Positions 23,766 through 32,712 are shown, counted from the first letter of the stretch. The stretch is 39,315 nucleotides of DNA from an uncultured Lachnospiraceae bacterium (GCA_959022495.1 CAUEYX010000028.1:1-39315), one strand, 5' to 3'. The notes: a model not told the origin generated them from the letters alone. Numbers and translations: made by a program.

Positions 23766-24527
23766 TTAAGATAGTTTTTCTTTTGCGAGCAGGGCGGCCC
23801 CGAGAGCTCCTGCATACTTGCCGTATTCTGTGGGGGTTACGGCTTTCCCGATTTTTCCGCTCAGGCTCTGAGCAAAATAAGCGCCGCTGCTTAAGCCTCC
23901 GGTGAGGATGATCTGATCGGGCAGGTCTTTGCGGAGGGCAAGCTGTGCCACCTTGGCGGCGACGGAATCCACCACTCCGGCGGCGATATCTTCCCGTCTG
24001 CGTCCTTCTCCGATATAACTGATTACTTCAGATTCCGCGAACACGGTGCATAGAGAACTGATCGGAAGCACCTCACCTGCCGACGCCAGACCGAAAAGCT
24101 CTGTAAGCGTCACGCCGAGACGGTTTGCCATAATCTCGAGAAATTTCCCCGTTCCGGCCGAGCATTTGTCATTCATAAGGAAATCCTGTACCATGCCGCA
24201 GGAAAGAAGGATAACTTTTGTATCCTGTCCGCCTACATCGATAACCGCGCAGTTGTCTCCACCCATCTCTCTGCCGCCTCTGCCGTGGCAGGTGATCTCT
24301 GTGATTACTTTGTCCGCGTAGTCAACGGCAACACGGCCGTAACCGGTGGCGACAACCTTTGATGTATCAGCTTCCACATCGATTCCGTTTTCAAGCAGGC
24401 GGTCCTTGATGATGCAGGCAGCCTCTCTGCCGCTCCAGCCTGTGGGCATCACAAATTGCAGCCTGGCATCGCCTTTTACGACAACCTTTGCCGCTGTTGA
24501 TCCAATATCAATTCCAATATAATGCAT
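23766..24527 (-). CDS. yjiL: ATP-dependent activator of the YjiM/2-hydroxyacyl-CoA dehydratase family (YjiL)
   Basis: A 253-residue ASKHA-fold ATPase. GIDIGSTAAKVVV at the start and VIDVGGQDTKVI near residue 93 are the phosphate loops, and MNDKCSAGTGKFLEIMA near 117 and SSLCTVFAESEVIS near 155 hold the two cysteines that share a [4Fe-4S] cluster across the dimer. ATG 24527 is used since AGAGG lies 7 nt upstream. It drives electrons into YjiM. Confidence 0.9.
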   Translation of the reverse strand: MHYIGIDIGSTAAKVVVKGDARLQFVMPTGWSGREAACIIKDRLLENGIDVEADTSKVVATGYGRVAVDYADKVITEITCHGRGGREMGGDNCAVIDVGGQDTKVILLSCGMVQDFLMNDKCSAGTGKFLEIMANRLGVTLTELFGLASAGEVLPISSLCTVFAESEVISYIGEGRRREDIAAGVVDSVAAKVAQLALRKDLPDQIILTGGLSSGAYFAQSLSGKIGKAVTPTEYGKYAGALGAALLAKEKLS

Positions 24528-24657
24528 GATCCGACCTCTGATAATTAATCTGTACGACAATATTTTACCGTGCGGTGTCTTAAGCGTCCAATCACTAAAA
24601 GAAATAAGAAGGAATGACTTATAGATAATGTCTATAAACCGCGGCTGTATTAAGAGG

Positions 24658-24741
24658 CAGTGCTTGCGGGAGTAAAACCGGACAGTGAAGAGGCAGAGCG
24701 CATTGTCATGTATTCGAAACTTCCTGTTTTAGATTGAATCG
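24658..24741 (+). other. gap with a short coding-like tail
   Basis: The 265-bp gap between yjiL and the next gene holds a frame reading AVLAGVKPDSEEAERIVMYS then KLPVLD and stop, opened by a stop codon just before. It looks like the tail of a lost gene; no identity. Confidence 0.2.
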
Positions 24742-24762
24742 TCAAAAGAATTCTGATACGAT
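24734..24762 (+). promoter_or_regulatory. promoter of the SRPBCC-like gene
   Basis: TTGAAT, 17-bp spacer, TACGAT, ending 31 nt before ATG 24793. Confidence 0.5.
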
Positions 24763-24792
24763 AAAAGAAAAAAGTACAAAAGGAGTGGGACG

Positions 24793-25281
24793 ATGAGATT
24801 TAAACACGAAAAAGAGTTTACTTTTACAATGGATACGGCATGGAAGGCACTGCATAAGCCAAGCAGCCTTGATGTTTCCCCGGGAAGTGAAGTAACCGTT
24901 ATTTCTGATACAGAATGGACGTCAAAAACGACGGGCTCCGATAACAAGACGCTGACTGCCACACATTATAGCGCGGGTTTTGACGAGGAGAAAAAGCAGG
25001 TAACGATCGAAGGCGTCAGTGATAATAAAAAAGGACATGATTTTATTTACCTGACATTGGAGGAGGTTTCTGCCGAGTCAGTGAAGCTGATTATAGAGGT
25101 AGAAATCAACACGGGAGCGCACTTTATTGCCAAGGCCGTCGGCGCGGTATTATCGAAACCGATCGAGCAGATCATGTGCAGACACATCTATCAGAATTTC
25201 GAAGCCCTGTGTACAGGAGCCGAAACGAAGAGGATGAGCAAAGAAGAACTGGACGATCACGCAAAAAACATTTTTAAATAA
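24793..25281 (+). CDS. hypothetical SRPBCC/START-like protein
   Basis: A 162-residue soluble protein starting with RFKHEKEFTFTMDTAWKALH, a pattern of alternating strands and a long C-terminal helix (KPIEQIMCRHIYQNFEALCT) that suits the helix-grip SRPBCC fold. AAGGAG lies 7 nt before the ATG. It is monocistronic, ended by a strong hairpin. Ligand and function are unknown, and the fold call is from pattern only. Confidence 0.65.
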   Translation: MRFKHEKEFTFTMDTAWKALHKPSSLDVSPGSEVTVISDTEWTSKTTGSDNKTLTATHYSAGFDEEKKQVTIEGVSDNKKGHDFIYLTLEEVSAESVKLIIEVEINTGAHFIAKAVGAVLSKPIEQIMCRHIYQNFEALCTGAETKRMSKEELDDHAKNIFK

Positions 25282-25293
25282 AATACAATCAGC

Positions 25294-25330
25294 CAGGGGT
25301 GTCCGAGATAGACGAAGGACACCCCTGTTT
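25294..25330. terminator. hairpin between convergent genes
   Basis: 11-bp perfect stem CAGGGGTGTCC/GGACACCCCTG with 12-nt loop, then TTTCTGT. On the minus strand it follows the sod stop. Confidence 0.75.
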
Positions 25331-25349
25331 CTGTGCCGTTTCGGATTTT

Positions 25350-26069
25350 TTAGCCTTTCATACAGCAGGCACGGCCTCCGGGATGGCATATTGCTTTCCA
25401 TTGGTCAAATCGCTTCTCAGCCATCCTCCAGTTAACTACGCGGAACCAGTCGTCAATGTATGCGGCGCGGACATTATAATGTTTCAGATAATATGCGTGC
25501 TCCCACACATCGATGTTCAGAAGCGGGTACTGGTTTTTTGACAGAGGTGTGTCCTGATTGGCGGATGTGGTGATCACAAGCCGTCCGTTCTCCGCCACAA
25601 GCCATGCATAGCCGGAGCCGAATACAGACAGGGCAGCCTCTTTGAACCGCGTATGGAACTGCTCCGGACAGCCGAAGTTCCGGGACATTTCCTCAGAGAA
25701 AGAAGCGGTTCGGCCGGATCTGGCATTTCCCCGCGGACCGGAACCGGACATGTCAAGAGGATGAGAAGCAGGCCGCTCCCCGGCAGGCGCCATGCCATCG
25801 AAATAGAACCGGTGGTTGAACACGCCCCCTGCGTTGTTCCTCACCGGTGTCTGGAGCGGTTTGGGGAGACGGCACCAGTGAATAATGAGTTCTTCCAGAG
25901 AAAATCTCTGGAGAGAGGGATTTTCCTCCAGCAGTTTGTTCAGGTTGTCAATATAGGTCTGAAGATGCCGGTCATGGTGCAGGTGCATTGTCTTTTCATC
26001 TATAAATGGCTCCAGAGCGTTGTAATGATAAGGGAGAGGTGAGTTTACAAAAGGATAAAAATGATTCAT
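25350..26069 (-). CDS. sodA: Fe/Mn superoxide dismutase
   Basis: A 239-residue superoxide dismutase. Metal ligands are recognisable: His in LHHDRHLQTYI (about residue 28), His in NNAGGVFNHRFYF (about 82), Asp and His in LLNIDVWEHAYYL (about 190). A ~25-residue Gly/Pro/Ser/Arg-rich insertion (after FDGMAPAGERP, about residues 88-112) is unusual and lengthens the protein beyond the usual ~200. The start is taken at MNHFYPF; the upstream ribosome site is weak, and a longer frame reads through a hairpin. It protects the anaerobe from oxygen. Ends with GGRACCMKG. Confidence 0.9.
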   Translation of the reverse strand: MNHFYPFVNSPLPYHYNALEPFIDEKTMHLHHDRHLQTYIDNLNKLLEENPSLQRFSLEELIIHWCRLPKPLQTPVRNNAGGVFNHRFYFDGMAPAGERPASHPLDMSGSGPRGNARSGRTASFSEEMSRNFGCPEQFHTRFKEAALSVFGSGYAWLVAENGRLVITTSANQDTPLSKNQYPLLNIDVWEHAYYLKHYNVRAAYIDDWFRVVNWRMAEKRFDQWKAICHPGGRACCMKG

Positions 26070-26083
26070 ATGGAGAACCTGAC

Positions 26084-26109
26084 GCCGGTGTATTTTTATG
26101 TACACCGGC
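26084..26109 (-). promoter_or_regulatory. leader hairpin of the superoxide dismutase mRNA
   Basis: GCCGGTGTA/TACACCGGC, 9 bp perfect with 8-nt loop, ends about 14 nt before the sod ATG. It could influence initiation. On the plus strand it is followed by a T-rich tract. Confidence 0.45.
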
Positions 26110-26269
26110 TGAGCTGTTTTTTATAGTATATGAACGAAAACGCCTGGGGTGTTAAAATATTCTGCGTATATTCTAAATGGAGCTGCCTGCCTTTTCCGGG
26201 GCTTTATGGCAGTGTCAGTGTAATTCTGAGATAACCTAAATTCTGAGATGATGTGGGCGGACAGAAGGG

Positions 26270-26294
26270 TTTCACGTATTTTTCACGTGAAAAA
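26270..26294 (+). promoter_or_regulatory. direct repeat / palindrome upstream of the two-component operon
   Basis: TTTCACG occurs twice with an 11-bp period (26270 and 26281); the second is half of the perfect 16-bp palindrome TTTTTCACGTGAAAAA. A TATATT box follows at 26314. Eleven-bp direct repeats are typical of OmpR-family binding sites. The rest of 26110-26361 shows no gene. Confidence 0.6.
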
Positions 26295-26361
26295 CATAAA
26301 ATAGCAGTATTCTTATATTGTCAGGAACTGGCAAAACAGGGAAAGCGAGGCAGGAGTCTCT

Positions 26362-27048
26362 ATGAGAGTATTGATTGCGGAAGATGACCAAAAACTGCTG
26401 AAATCTCTGCTTCACATATTTAAGCAGAATAAGTTTGCGGCGGATGGGGTGACAAACGGGGATGAGGCTCTGGCATATGCCTTGTCCGGGGAATATGACG
26501 GGCTGATTCTTGATATTATGATGCCTGGGCTGGACGGCTTGATGGTGTTAAAGACCCTGCGGGCGGAGGGCATCACAACGCCTGCGCTGTTTTTGACTGC
26601 CAGGACGGAAGTATCCCAGCGGGTGGAAGGGCTGGATGCCGGGGCAGATGACTATCTCGCCAAGCCTTTTTCAACACAGGAACTGCTGGCACGCGTGCGG
26701 GCAATGCTCAGGAGGAAAGATAACTATGCGCCGGATCTTTTGTCTGTCGGCGGCAGTATTCTCAACCGGTCCACATATGAGCTGTCGTACGCAGGACAGA
26801 AAGCGGCTCTGAGCGGGAAAGAATTTCAGATTATGGAGATGCTGATGGAAAAACCGGGAACGATTCTATCAACGGAAAAGTTCATTACACACATATGGGG
26901 CTGGAATGCCGATGTAGATACGAGCGTGGTGTGGGTCCATATTTCAAATCTGCGCAGGAAGATAGATGCGGTCGGCTCCCCTTTAAAGATCAGGTTCGTA
27001 AGGAATGCCGGTTATATTTTAGATGAGAGAACGGAGGAAATGACATGA
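26362..27048 (+). CDS. OmpR/PhoB-family response regulator
   Basis: A 228-residue regulator: receiver with EDD near the N-terminus, phospho-acceptor in GLILDIMMPGLDG (about residue 51) and LAKPF (about 101); C-terminal winged-helix domain (SGKEFQIMEMLMEKPG ... VVWVHISNLRRKID ... RNAGYIL). The stop overlaps the kinase start by 4 nt (ATGA). It likely controls its own operon and the adjacent efflux operon through the shared 11-bp repeats. Confidence 0.93.
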   Translation: MRVLIAEDDQKLLKSLLHIFKQNKFAADGVTNGDEALAYALSGEYDGLILDIMMPGLDGLMVLKTLRAEGITTPALFLTARTEVSQRVEGLDAGADDYLAKPFSTQELLARVRAMLRRKDNYAPDLLSVGGSILNRSTYELSYAGQKAALSGKEFQIMEMLMEKPGTILSTEKFITHIWGWNADVDTSVVWVHISNLRRKIDAVGSPLKIRFVRNAGYILDERTEEMT

Positions 27049-28274
27049 TCTATCATTTTCAGAAAAGGCTGATACGCATCTGCGGCGTGTCAGTTTTTTT
27101 TGTTTTTCTGCTGATTTTCCTTGCCATCTGCAGCGTGAGCATACACAGAATGAATGGCGGCATGGATTCTCTGGCAGACAGTATAGCCAGGGACGGAGGG
27201 CTTCCTGTTCCGGGAAGAGGAACGGAAAGTGGAGAGAGACCAAAAGGAATGCCCCGGGAACCTTTTGGAGAAGAAGCACACCTTAATATCCGCTTTTTTT
27301 TGGTTCAGATGGATGAAAAAGGGGATATTATCTCCATAGATACAGCGGAAGATCGATTCATCGGGCAGGAAGAAGCGGAAGCATACAGCCAAAAGGCTTA
27401 TGAACGGGGGAAGGAAAGAGGCTGGACCGGCGGCTATAGATATAAGGTGTCAGAATCAGACACAGGGATACAGATTGTATTTGTAGAGGGAAGCATGAAT
27501 GTCTCGGTGAGCCGCATGCTGCTTATCTCGGTGGGAGCTGTACTCGTGGCGGCGGCAGCAGTCATTCTGCTTCTTGTTATTATCTTTTCAAGACGGGCTG
27601 TACGTCCGATTGCCGAGACGTATGAGAAGCAGAAACAGTTTATTACGGATGCGAACCATGAACTTAAGACGCCGCTCACTCTGATTATGACCAATCTGGA
27701 CATTGTGGAGAATGAAACAGGGAAAAATGAATGGATCGACGACATCCGAAGCGAAGGGGAACGCATGACAGCGCTTGTGAATCAGCTTATTACACTTACC
27801 CGCATGGACGAGAGCTCTGCGCGCGTCAATCCGGTTAAGTTCTGCCTGAGCGATGTGATACAAGAGACAGCTGAGGAATACCGGACGCCTGCAGAAGAGA
27901 GAGGACTGCGCCTTTATGTGGAGACAGACAGGGCGGTCAGCTGCAGCGGGGATGAAGAAGATCTTAGGAGACTTCTCGGCATCCTTCTGGAAAACGCGGT
28001 GAAATATTGTGATTCAGCAGGGGAAATCCGTGTTATTTTAAGCCGGAGGAGGCATCCTCACATCCGAGTGGAAAATACATACCGCAATGTAAATGATCTG
28101 GAACTTGACAGGCTGTTTGACCGCTTTTACCGGTCTGACAAGGCGCGGACGTTTACAGGAGGCTTTGGCATCGGATTATCCATCGCCAGAGCCATTGCTG
28201 AAAACCACAAGGGGGAAATCACAGCCTATAAAAAGGACGACTGCCACATCGGTTTCAAGGTGATCCTCAGATAA
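27045..28274 (+). CDS. HisKA-type sensor histidine kinase
   Basis: A 409-residue kinase with two membrane helices (about residues 10-32 and 158-182) around a ~125-residue extracellular sensor domain. The H box DANHELKTPLTLI is near residue 203; N box GILLENAVKYCD and G boxes follow (FDRFYRSDKARTFTG, GFGIGLSIARAI). There is no clear HAMP domain. The gene overlaps the regulator by 4 nt. Its signal may be the substrate of the neighbouring exporter or an envelope stress; not shown. Confidence 0.92.
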   Translation: MIYHFQKRLIRICGVSVFFVFLLIFLAICSVSIHRMNGGMDSLADSIARDGGLPVPGRGTESGERPKGMPREPFGEEAHLNIRFFLVQMDEKGDIISIDTAEDRFIGQEEAEAYSQKAYERGKERGWTGGYRYKVSESDTGIQIVFVEGSMNVSVSRMLLISVGAVLVAAAAVILLLVIIFSRRAVRPIAETYEKQKQFITDANHELKTPLTLIMTNLDIVENETGKNEWIDDIRSEGERMTALVNQLITLTRMDESSARVNPVKFCLSDVIQETAEEYRTPAEERGLRLYVETDRAVSCSGDEEDLRRLLGILLENAVKYCDSAGEIRVILSRRRHPHIRVENTYRNVNDLELDRLFDRFYRSDKARTFTGGFGIGLSIARAIAENHKGEITAYKKDDCHIGFKVILR

Positions 28275-28290
28275 CATCAATGAAACCGCA

Positions 28291-28348
28291 TTTTTCACAC
28301 TGTGTTCACAGAGGGCTTTAGTCTGAATTAAGGAAGGACCGATACAAT
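28291..28348 (+). promoter_or_regulatory. candidate regulator site and promoter of the efflux operon
   Basis: TTCACA occurs twice with an 11-bp period (28294 and 28305), the same arrangement as upstream of the two-component operon, followed by TACAAT at 28343-28348. Confidence 0.6.
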
Positions 28349-28394
28349 GTAGCTATCCTTATTATGAGGAAATACATGGCAGGAGGGCATTTTT

Positions 28395-29504
28395 GTGGCT
28401 CAGGAAGTGAAAAATGATCCGAAGGGATCAATCAAAAAGAAAGGGAAACTTAAAAAAAGGATTATCATTGGAGGGGCAGCGGCGGTCGTGCTGCTTACAG
28501 CGGCGGTTATTGTTGTACGGAATATTCTGGCTGTGCGCAGTGTATCAGCCAGAGTAACCACATATCAGGTTGAGGAGATCACGAAAGGGGATGTTTCCAC
28601 GACGATCAGCGGCAGCGGGGCGCTGACACCGGTCACGAATGAAATATTGGCAGCGCCGGCAGGCGGGGAAGTGACAGAGGTTAATTATACAGTGGGAGAT
28701 GAGACCGCTGAAGGGGATGTGATTGCGAAGATTGATGATGATCGAGGTGAGACACATGAGATCACCGCTCCGTGCGAGGGGATACTCATTGAGCTTCCCA
28801 TCAGCGCAGGGGATTCTGTGGCAGCAGGGCAGGAGATTGCCATGGTTATGGGAAAAGACGGTTTTACCCTCAGCGTAGCGGTAGATGAGACAGAGATATC
28901 GTCCCTTGAGATGGGGCAGGAGGCGGAAGTTACAGTGGACGCGCTGTCGGAGGAATATACAGGCTCCGTAACAGAGATCTCATACAATGGAAGTTCAAAT
29001 GGCGGGACAACCGCGTATGAAACGGTGGTCACCATGGAATACGCGGAGGGCATTTATCCCGGGATGAGCGCATCCGCCCAGATTGTGATCGAGGACAGCG
29101 GCGAAGGCCTGATTGTCCCGGCAGAGGCAGTGGGAACATCAGGGGATGACCATTATGTGTACTTGGCGCCCAATGGCGCTGAGGCAGGAGATCAGTATGA
29201 GGAAGATGAACTGGATCTGGCAGATCTGGAGAAGGTGACAGTGGAAACCGGTATGTCAGACGGCACCTATATCCGAATTGACAGTGACGAGCTGGAAGAA
29301 GGCAGCCTGATTATTGTGACGGAGGTGATGTCCACTCAGACAGGATCTGAAGTCCAGGAAGAAAATGGAGCAGGAGGAAGAGGCGGATTCCCGGGTGGAG
29401 GAGACTTTGAGAATTTCGACTTTGAGAACTTTGACCCGTCTAATATGCCCCAGGGCGGCGGACCGGGAGGCGGCGGATTCCCCGGCGGCGGAAACGGCAA
29501 TTAG
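28395..29504 (+). CDS. MacA-like efflux adaptor (HlyD/RND-type membrane fusion protein)
   Basis: A 369-residue protein starting at GTG 28395 (AGGAGGG, 7 nt). A basic N-terminus and one membrane anchor (about residues 22-45) are followed by a lipoyl/barrel-sandwich domain (GSGALTPVTNEILAAPAGGEV ... ITAPCEGILI) and beta-barrel domain (VDETEISSLEMGQEAEVTV, YPGMSASAQIVI). The C-terminal 40 residues are Gly/Phe/Asn-rich (GGRGGFPGGGDFENFDFENF onward), probably disordered and exposed at the surface. In Gram-positives such adaptors work with a MacB-type ABC transporter, encoded next. Confidence 0.9.
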   Translation: MAQEVKNDPKGSIKKKGKLKKRIIIGGAAAVVLLTAAVIVVRNILAVRSVSARVTTYQVEEITKGDVSTTISGSGALTPVTNEILAAPAGGEVTEVNYTVGDETAEGDVIAKIDDDRGETHEITAPCEGILIELPISAGDSVAAGQEIAMVMGKDGFTLSVAVDETEISSLEMGQEAEVTVDALSEEYTGSVTEISYNGSSNGGTTAYETVVTMEYAEGIYPGMSASAQIVIEDSGEGLIVPAEAVGTSGDDHYVYLAPNGAEAGDQYEEDELDLADLEKVTVETGMSDGTYIRIDSDELEEGSLIIVTEVMSTQTGSEVQEENGAGGRGGFPGGGDFENFDFENFDPSNMPQGGGPGGGGFPGGGNGN

Positions 29505-29515
29505 GAGGGGTTCGT

Positions 29516-30196
29516 ATGATCAGGCTGAAACATATTTATAAAAATTATCAATTGGGTGAAACAGAGGTGCCTGTGTTAAGAGATGTGAACCTTCATGTGA
29601 AGCCGCAGGAATTCGTCTCCATCCTAGGACCTTCCGGAAGCGGAAAGTCTACCTTGATGAACATTATAGGCTGTCTGGATACCCCGGATCAAGGGGAATA
29701 TTTCCTTGCGGGCAGACATGTGGGGCAATGTACAGAAGATCAGCTCTCAGAGATCAGGGCAAATAAAATCGGATTCATTTTCCAGCAGTTCCACCTGCTT
29801 CCGGATCTTACTGCTTATGAGAATGTGGAGATGCCTCTGCTGTATCACAGAATGCCGGCAGCCGAGCGCAGGGAACGCGTGCTCAAAACCCTGGATCAGG
29901 TAGGACTGTCGGAGCGGATGATGCACAAACCCTCTCAGCTCTCAGGAGGGCAGCAGCAGAGAGTCGCCATTGCAAGGGCACTGGCTGCGGAGCCTTCGAT
30001 CATCCTTGCTGACGAGCCGACCGGCAATCTGGATTCAGGGTCCGGGCAGGAGATTATGGATATTATTAAAAATCTATGGAAACAGGGGAATACAGTGGTT
30101 CTGATTACTCACGATATCCATGTGGCGGAGCAGGCACAGCGGAAAGTATTTGTAAAGGACGGGGTATTAAGCGCCGGAGAGGGGGTGCCGGCATGA
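29516..30196 (+). CDS. MacB/LolD-type ABC transporter ATPase
   Basis: A 226-residue ATPase with Walker A GPSGSGKSTLMN (about residue 39), Q-loop FIFQQFHLL, signature QLSGGQQQRVAIARAL (about 140), Walker B IILADEPTGNLDS and H-loop ITHD, the exact pattern of the MacB/LolD/FtsE group. TAGGAGG precedes the ATG. The stop overlaps the permease ATG (ATGA). It powers the transporter together with the following permease. Confidence 0.95.
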   Translation: MIRLKHIYKNYQLGETEVPVLRDVNLHVKPQEFVSILGPSGSGKSTLMNIIGCLDTPDQGEYFLAGRHVGQCTEDQLSEIRANKIGFIFQQFHLLPDLTAYENVEMPLLYHRMPAAERRERVLKTLDQVGLSERMMHKPSQLSGGQQQRVAIARALAAEPSIILADEPTGNLDSGSGQEIMDIIKNLWKQGNTVVLITHDIHVAEQAQRKVFVKDGVLSAGEGVPA

Positions 30197-31353
30197 TAAA
30201 GAAAATTATCAAACTGTCACTAAAAACGATCTATAACAATAAAATGCGCTCTTTTTTAACGATGCTTGGCATTATAATCGGTGTGATGGCAGTGGTTATC
30301 CTCGTCTCGATCACCCAGGGCGCAGCAGCCGGGATTACGGACACGATCTCAGATATGGGGTCCCAGCAGATCCAGGCGTCTGTGACCAGCGAGGACGTAT
30401 CGCTTTCGGCAGAGAGCGTGCAGGAACTCAGCTCAAACAATCTGATTGACAGCGTGGCGGTGGTCAGTACATCCAGTCAGACAGTAAAAAAAGATGCGGA
30501 AGCCGGAACGTACAGTGTGGTTGGAATCACTTCCGAATACTTTACCGTCCAGGGTACAGACATACAGAGCGGAAGGCTGATTACGGATCTTGACAATGAG
30601 TGGGAAACACGCGTATGCATCCTCGGGACAGACGCGGCGGAAGATCTCTTCGGTACATGGGACGCGGTCGGAGGGACAGTTCAGGTAGGAGACCGGGTCT
30701 TTAAAGTGGTCGGTGTACTGGAAGAGCAGGGGAGTTCCTTTGCTGGATCAGACGACAGTAAGATCCTGATTCCCTATTCAACAGCAGAGAGGATGACAGG
30801 TCAGTCAGCGGTCAGCAGTTTCTATGTTAAGGCGTCATCCCCGTCGGCCGTGGATATGGCGGTGAACACAGTGGAGCGTTTTCTTCTGCAGGAGACAAGG
30901 GATGAGGATGCTTATACTGTAAGCAGCCAGTCGGATGTGCTTGATACAATGGACGATGTGAACAGTACAATGTCTCTTCTGCTGGGAGGCATTGCGGCGA
31001 TCTCTCTGGTAGTCGGAGGAATCGGGATTATGAACATTATGCTCGTATCAGTGTCGGAGCGTACCCGAGAGATCGGCATCCGCAAGGCAGTCGGGGCGAA
31101 GAGACGGCATATTATGATGCAGTTTCTCTGCGAGTCCTGTGTCCTGTCAGTGCTTGGCGGACTGATTGGACTGATTCTTTCATTTATCTGCATTGCAGTA
31201 TATGATCTTGTATCAGGCAGTTCCAGCGCCGTGAACTGGGCGGTGGGGATTATGGCAGTCCTGTTCTGCGCGGTGATCGGGGTGGTGTTCGGAAGTTATC
31301 CCGCGGCGAAAGCCTCAAGACTTCAGCCCATCGACGCACTTCATATTTCGTGA
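30193..31353 (+). CDS. MacB-like ABC transporter permease (FtsX fold)
   Basis: A 386-residue permease. An N-terminal helix (KMRSFLTMLGIIIGVMAVVIL) is followed by a large extracytoplasmic MacB_PCD domain (about residues 45-240), then three C-terminal helices with the FtsX-type segment RTREIGIRKAVGAKRRHI (about 290-308). The longer frame from 30076 lies inside the ATPase gene and is rejected. The substrate is unknown; macrolide-type drugs, antimicrobial peptides or lipids are typical of the family. Confidence 0.93.
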   Translation: MIKKIIKLSLKTIYNNKMRSFLTMLGIIIGVMAVVILVSITQGAAAGITDTISDMGSQQIQASVTSEDVSLSAESVQELSSNNLIDSVAVVSTSSQTVKKDAEAGTYSVVGITSEYFTVQGTDIQSGRLITDLDNEWETRVCILGTDAAEDLFGTWDAVGGTVQVGDRVFKVVGVLEEQGSSFAGSDDSKILIPYSTAERMTGQSAVSSFYVKASSPSAVDMAVNTVERFLLQETRDEDAYTVSSQSDVLDTMDDVNSTMSLLLGGIAAISLVVGGIGIMNIMLVSVSERTREIGIRKAVGAKRRHIMMQFLCESCVLSVLGGLIGLILSFICIAVYDLVSGSSSAVNWAVGIMAVLFCAVIGVVFGSYPAAKASRLQPIDALHIS

Positions 31354-32528
31354 TAAATGCCAAGGCAGGTATATCCGTTTCCTGCGGAGCTTCATCCAAG
31401 AAGGAAGAAAGCCGGGGAGATAATTCGGAAGCTGTACATGAACAAATCAAAGAAGTCTACACAATACAGTACCAGTCAAAAGTGGAGAATCGTCTGGAAG
31501 AAGCAAAAAGTTTAGGAAACTATACCGAGGAGTCCATGTTGATAGAGCCGAATCCTTATGGTACAAATACACTGTCACTGTACGTTTATTTTCAGACAGA
31601 AGAACCGGCCCAGGTATCTTATACTGTCGCTTCGGAGACGGAAAAAATTCCTGATTTCACGGTCTTACCATCTTCTGAAGAGAGAAATGGGACAGATCAT
31701 GAATTTCAGGTGATCGGGCTTGTGCCGAACATGGAAAATACAGTGACTTTTACCATCGCTTATGAGGATGAAACGGTTACCGCAGCCACCGTCTTCTGTT
31801 TCAGGATGGACTGATGTATTACAGTATATCAGAAACGCAGATCGCAGCTGTAGACAGCCTGGGCGGCATCCTGTATTGAAGCGGAGGACGGGGATTTAGA
31901 CTGGATTCACATTAATACCCTGCAGTATCTTGGTGAAGAGACGCTTCTTTTAAGTTCGCGGTAGACTTCGACGATCCTGAAGATATCAAATGCGTTCTCA
32001 TCCCCGATCATAGATTATATGATCGGAAATACAGCATTCTGGGAAGGGACAGGGTACGAAGATCTGCTTCTTAAAAAAGATGAAAGCGAAGGGACATTTT
32101 CTGATACCGGAGGTCAGCACACAGTAACATATGCGGAAGGCGAAAGTCTTCCAGAAGGACAGTATTTTCTCTATATGTTTAATAATAACTTTGGTGGAAG
32201 TGAATCCAGAGAGTTTGACTGGACGACGATCCCGGGCATAGAGACATCGGTAAGTGACGGGAGTACTTCCTTCTATTATAAATATCTGATTGATGAAAGC
32301 GCTGGGACCTACCGCCTTGTCCAGTCTTTTGAAGTGCCATTCTCCGCGTATGTGAGCAGTGTCCAGGAATATGGCAGCAATATTATTGTAAATTCAGGGA
32401 TGGCAGGTGTGTTCGGCGAGTACGATTCCGAAGGAAATCTGATCCGGGAATACACGATGGAACTGGCAAAGAATTACATATATCGAGTTTATAAATATAG
32501 TTTTAGTGAGTTCTTTTTGATTGTTTAA
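31350..32528 (+). pseudogene. aryl-sulfate sulfotransferase pseudogene
   Basis: Three pieces of a bacterial arylsulfotransferase (assT-type). 31350-31811 is the N-terminal domain (NPYGTNTLSLYVYFQTE), without a usable signal peptide before its CGASS lipobox-like start. 31814-31876 is read in another frame (MYYSISETQIAAVDSLGGIL). 31878-32528 returns to the first frame (GDLDWIHINTLQYLGEETLL, then SSR-stop-TSTILK, MIGNTAFWEGTGYEDLL, FNNNFGGSE). Defects are a TGA at 31812, a frame change, missing internal blocks, and TAG at 31962 replacing the Glu of an SSRETS-like motif. Such enzymes transfer sulfate between phenolic compounds. The stub abuts the efflux permease stop. Confidence 0.8.
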
Positions 32529-32685
32529 AAACCGTTTAAAAAATTTCCGCATATTATTCAGCCTCCGGGGTACGCTCTTTAACTGCCTGAACTTTCTAAT
32601 CGCAGTGTCATATATTCTTATTCTGGTAATGGAAATGCTGTCGTATCTGAAACAGTGTGGAAAAAAGGAAGAAACTGAGCTATGA
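32521..32685 (+). CDS. possible small membrane protein
   Basis: A TTG-started 54-residue frame (FKNRLKNFRILFSL, then one helix about FNCLNFLIAVSYILILVME). No ribosome site is clear. It lies in the pseudogene zone and may be a remnant. Confidence 0.25.
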   Translation: MFKNRLKNFRILFSLRGTLFNCLNFLIAVSYILILVMEMLSYLKQCGKKEETEL

Positions 32686-32712
32686 TAGAAGACAGAAGAA
32701 AGGGCAGAGATT

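Noticed and set aside
30076..30192. N-terminal extension of the MacB-like permease
   Set aside because: It overlaps the ATPase gene out of frame; the ATGA junction at 30193 gives the family-typical start.
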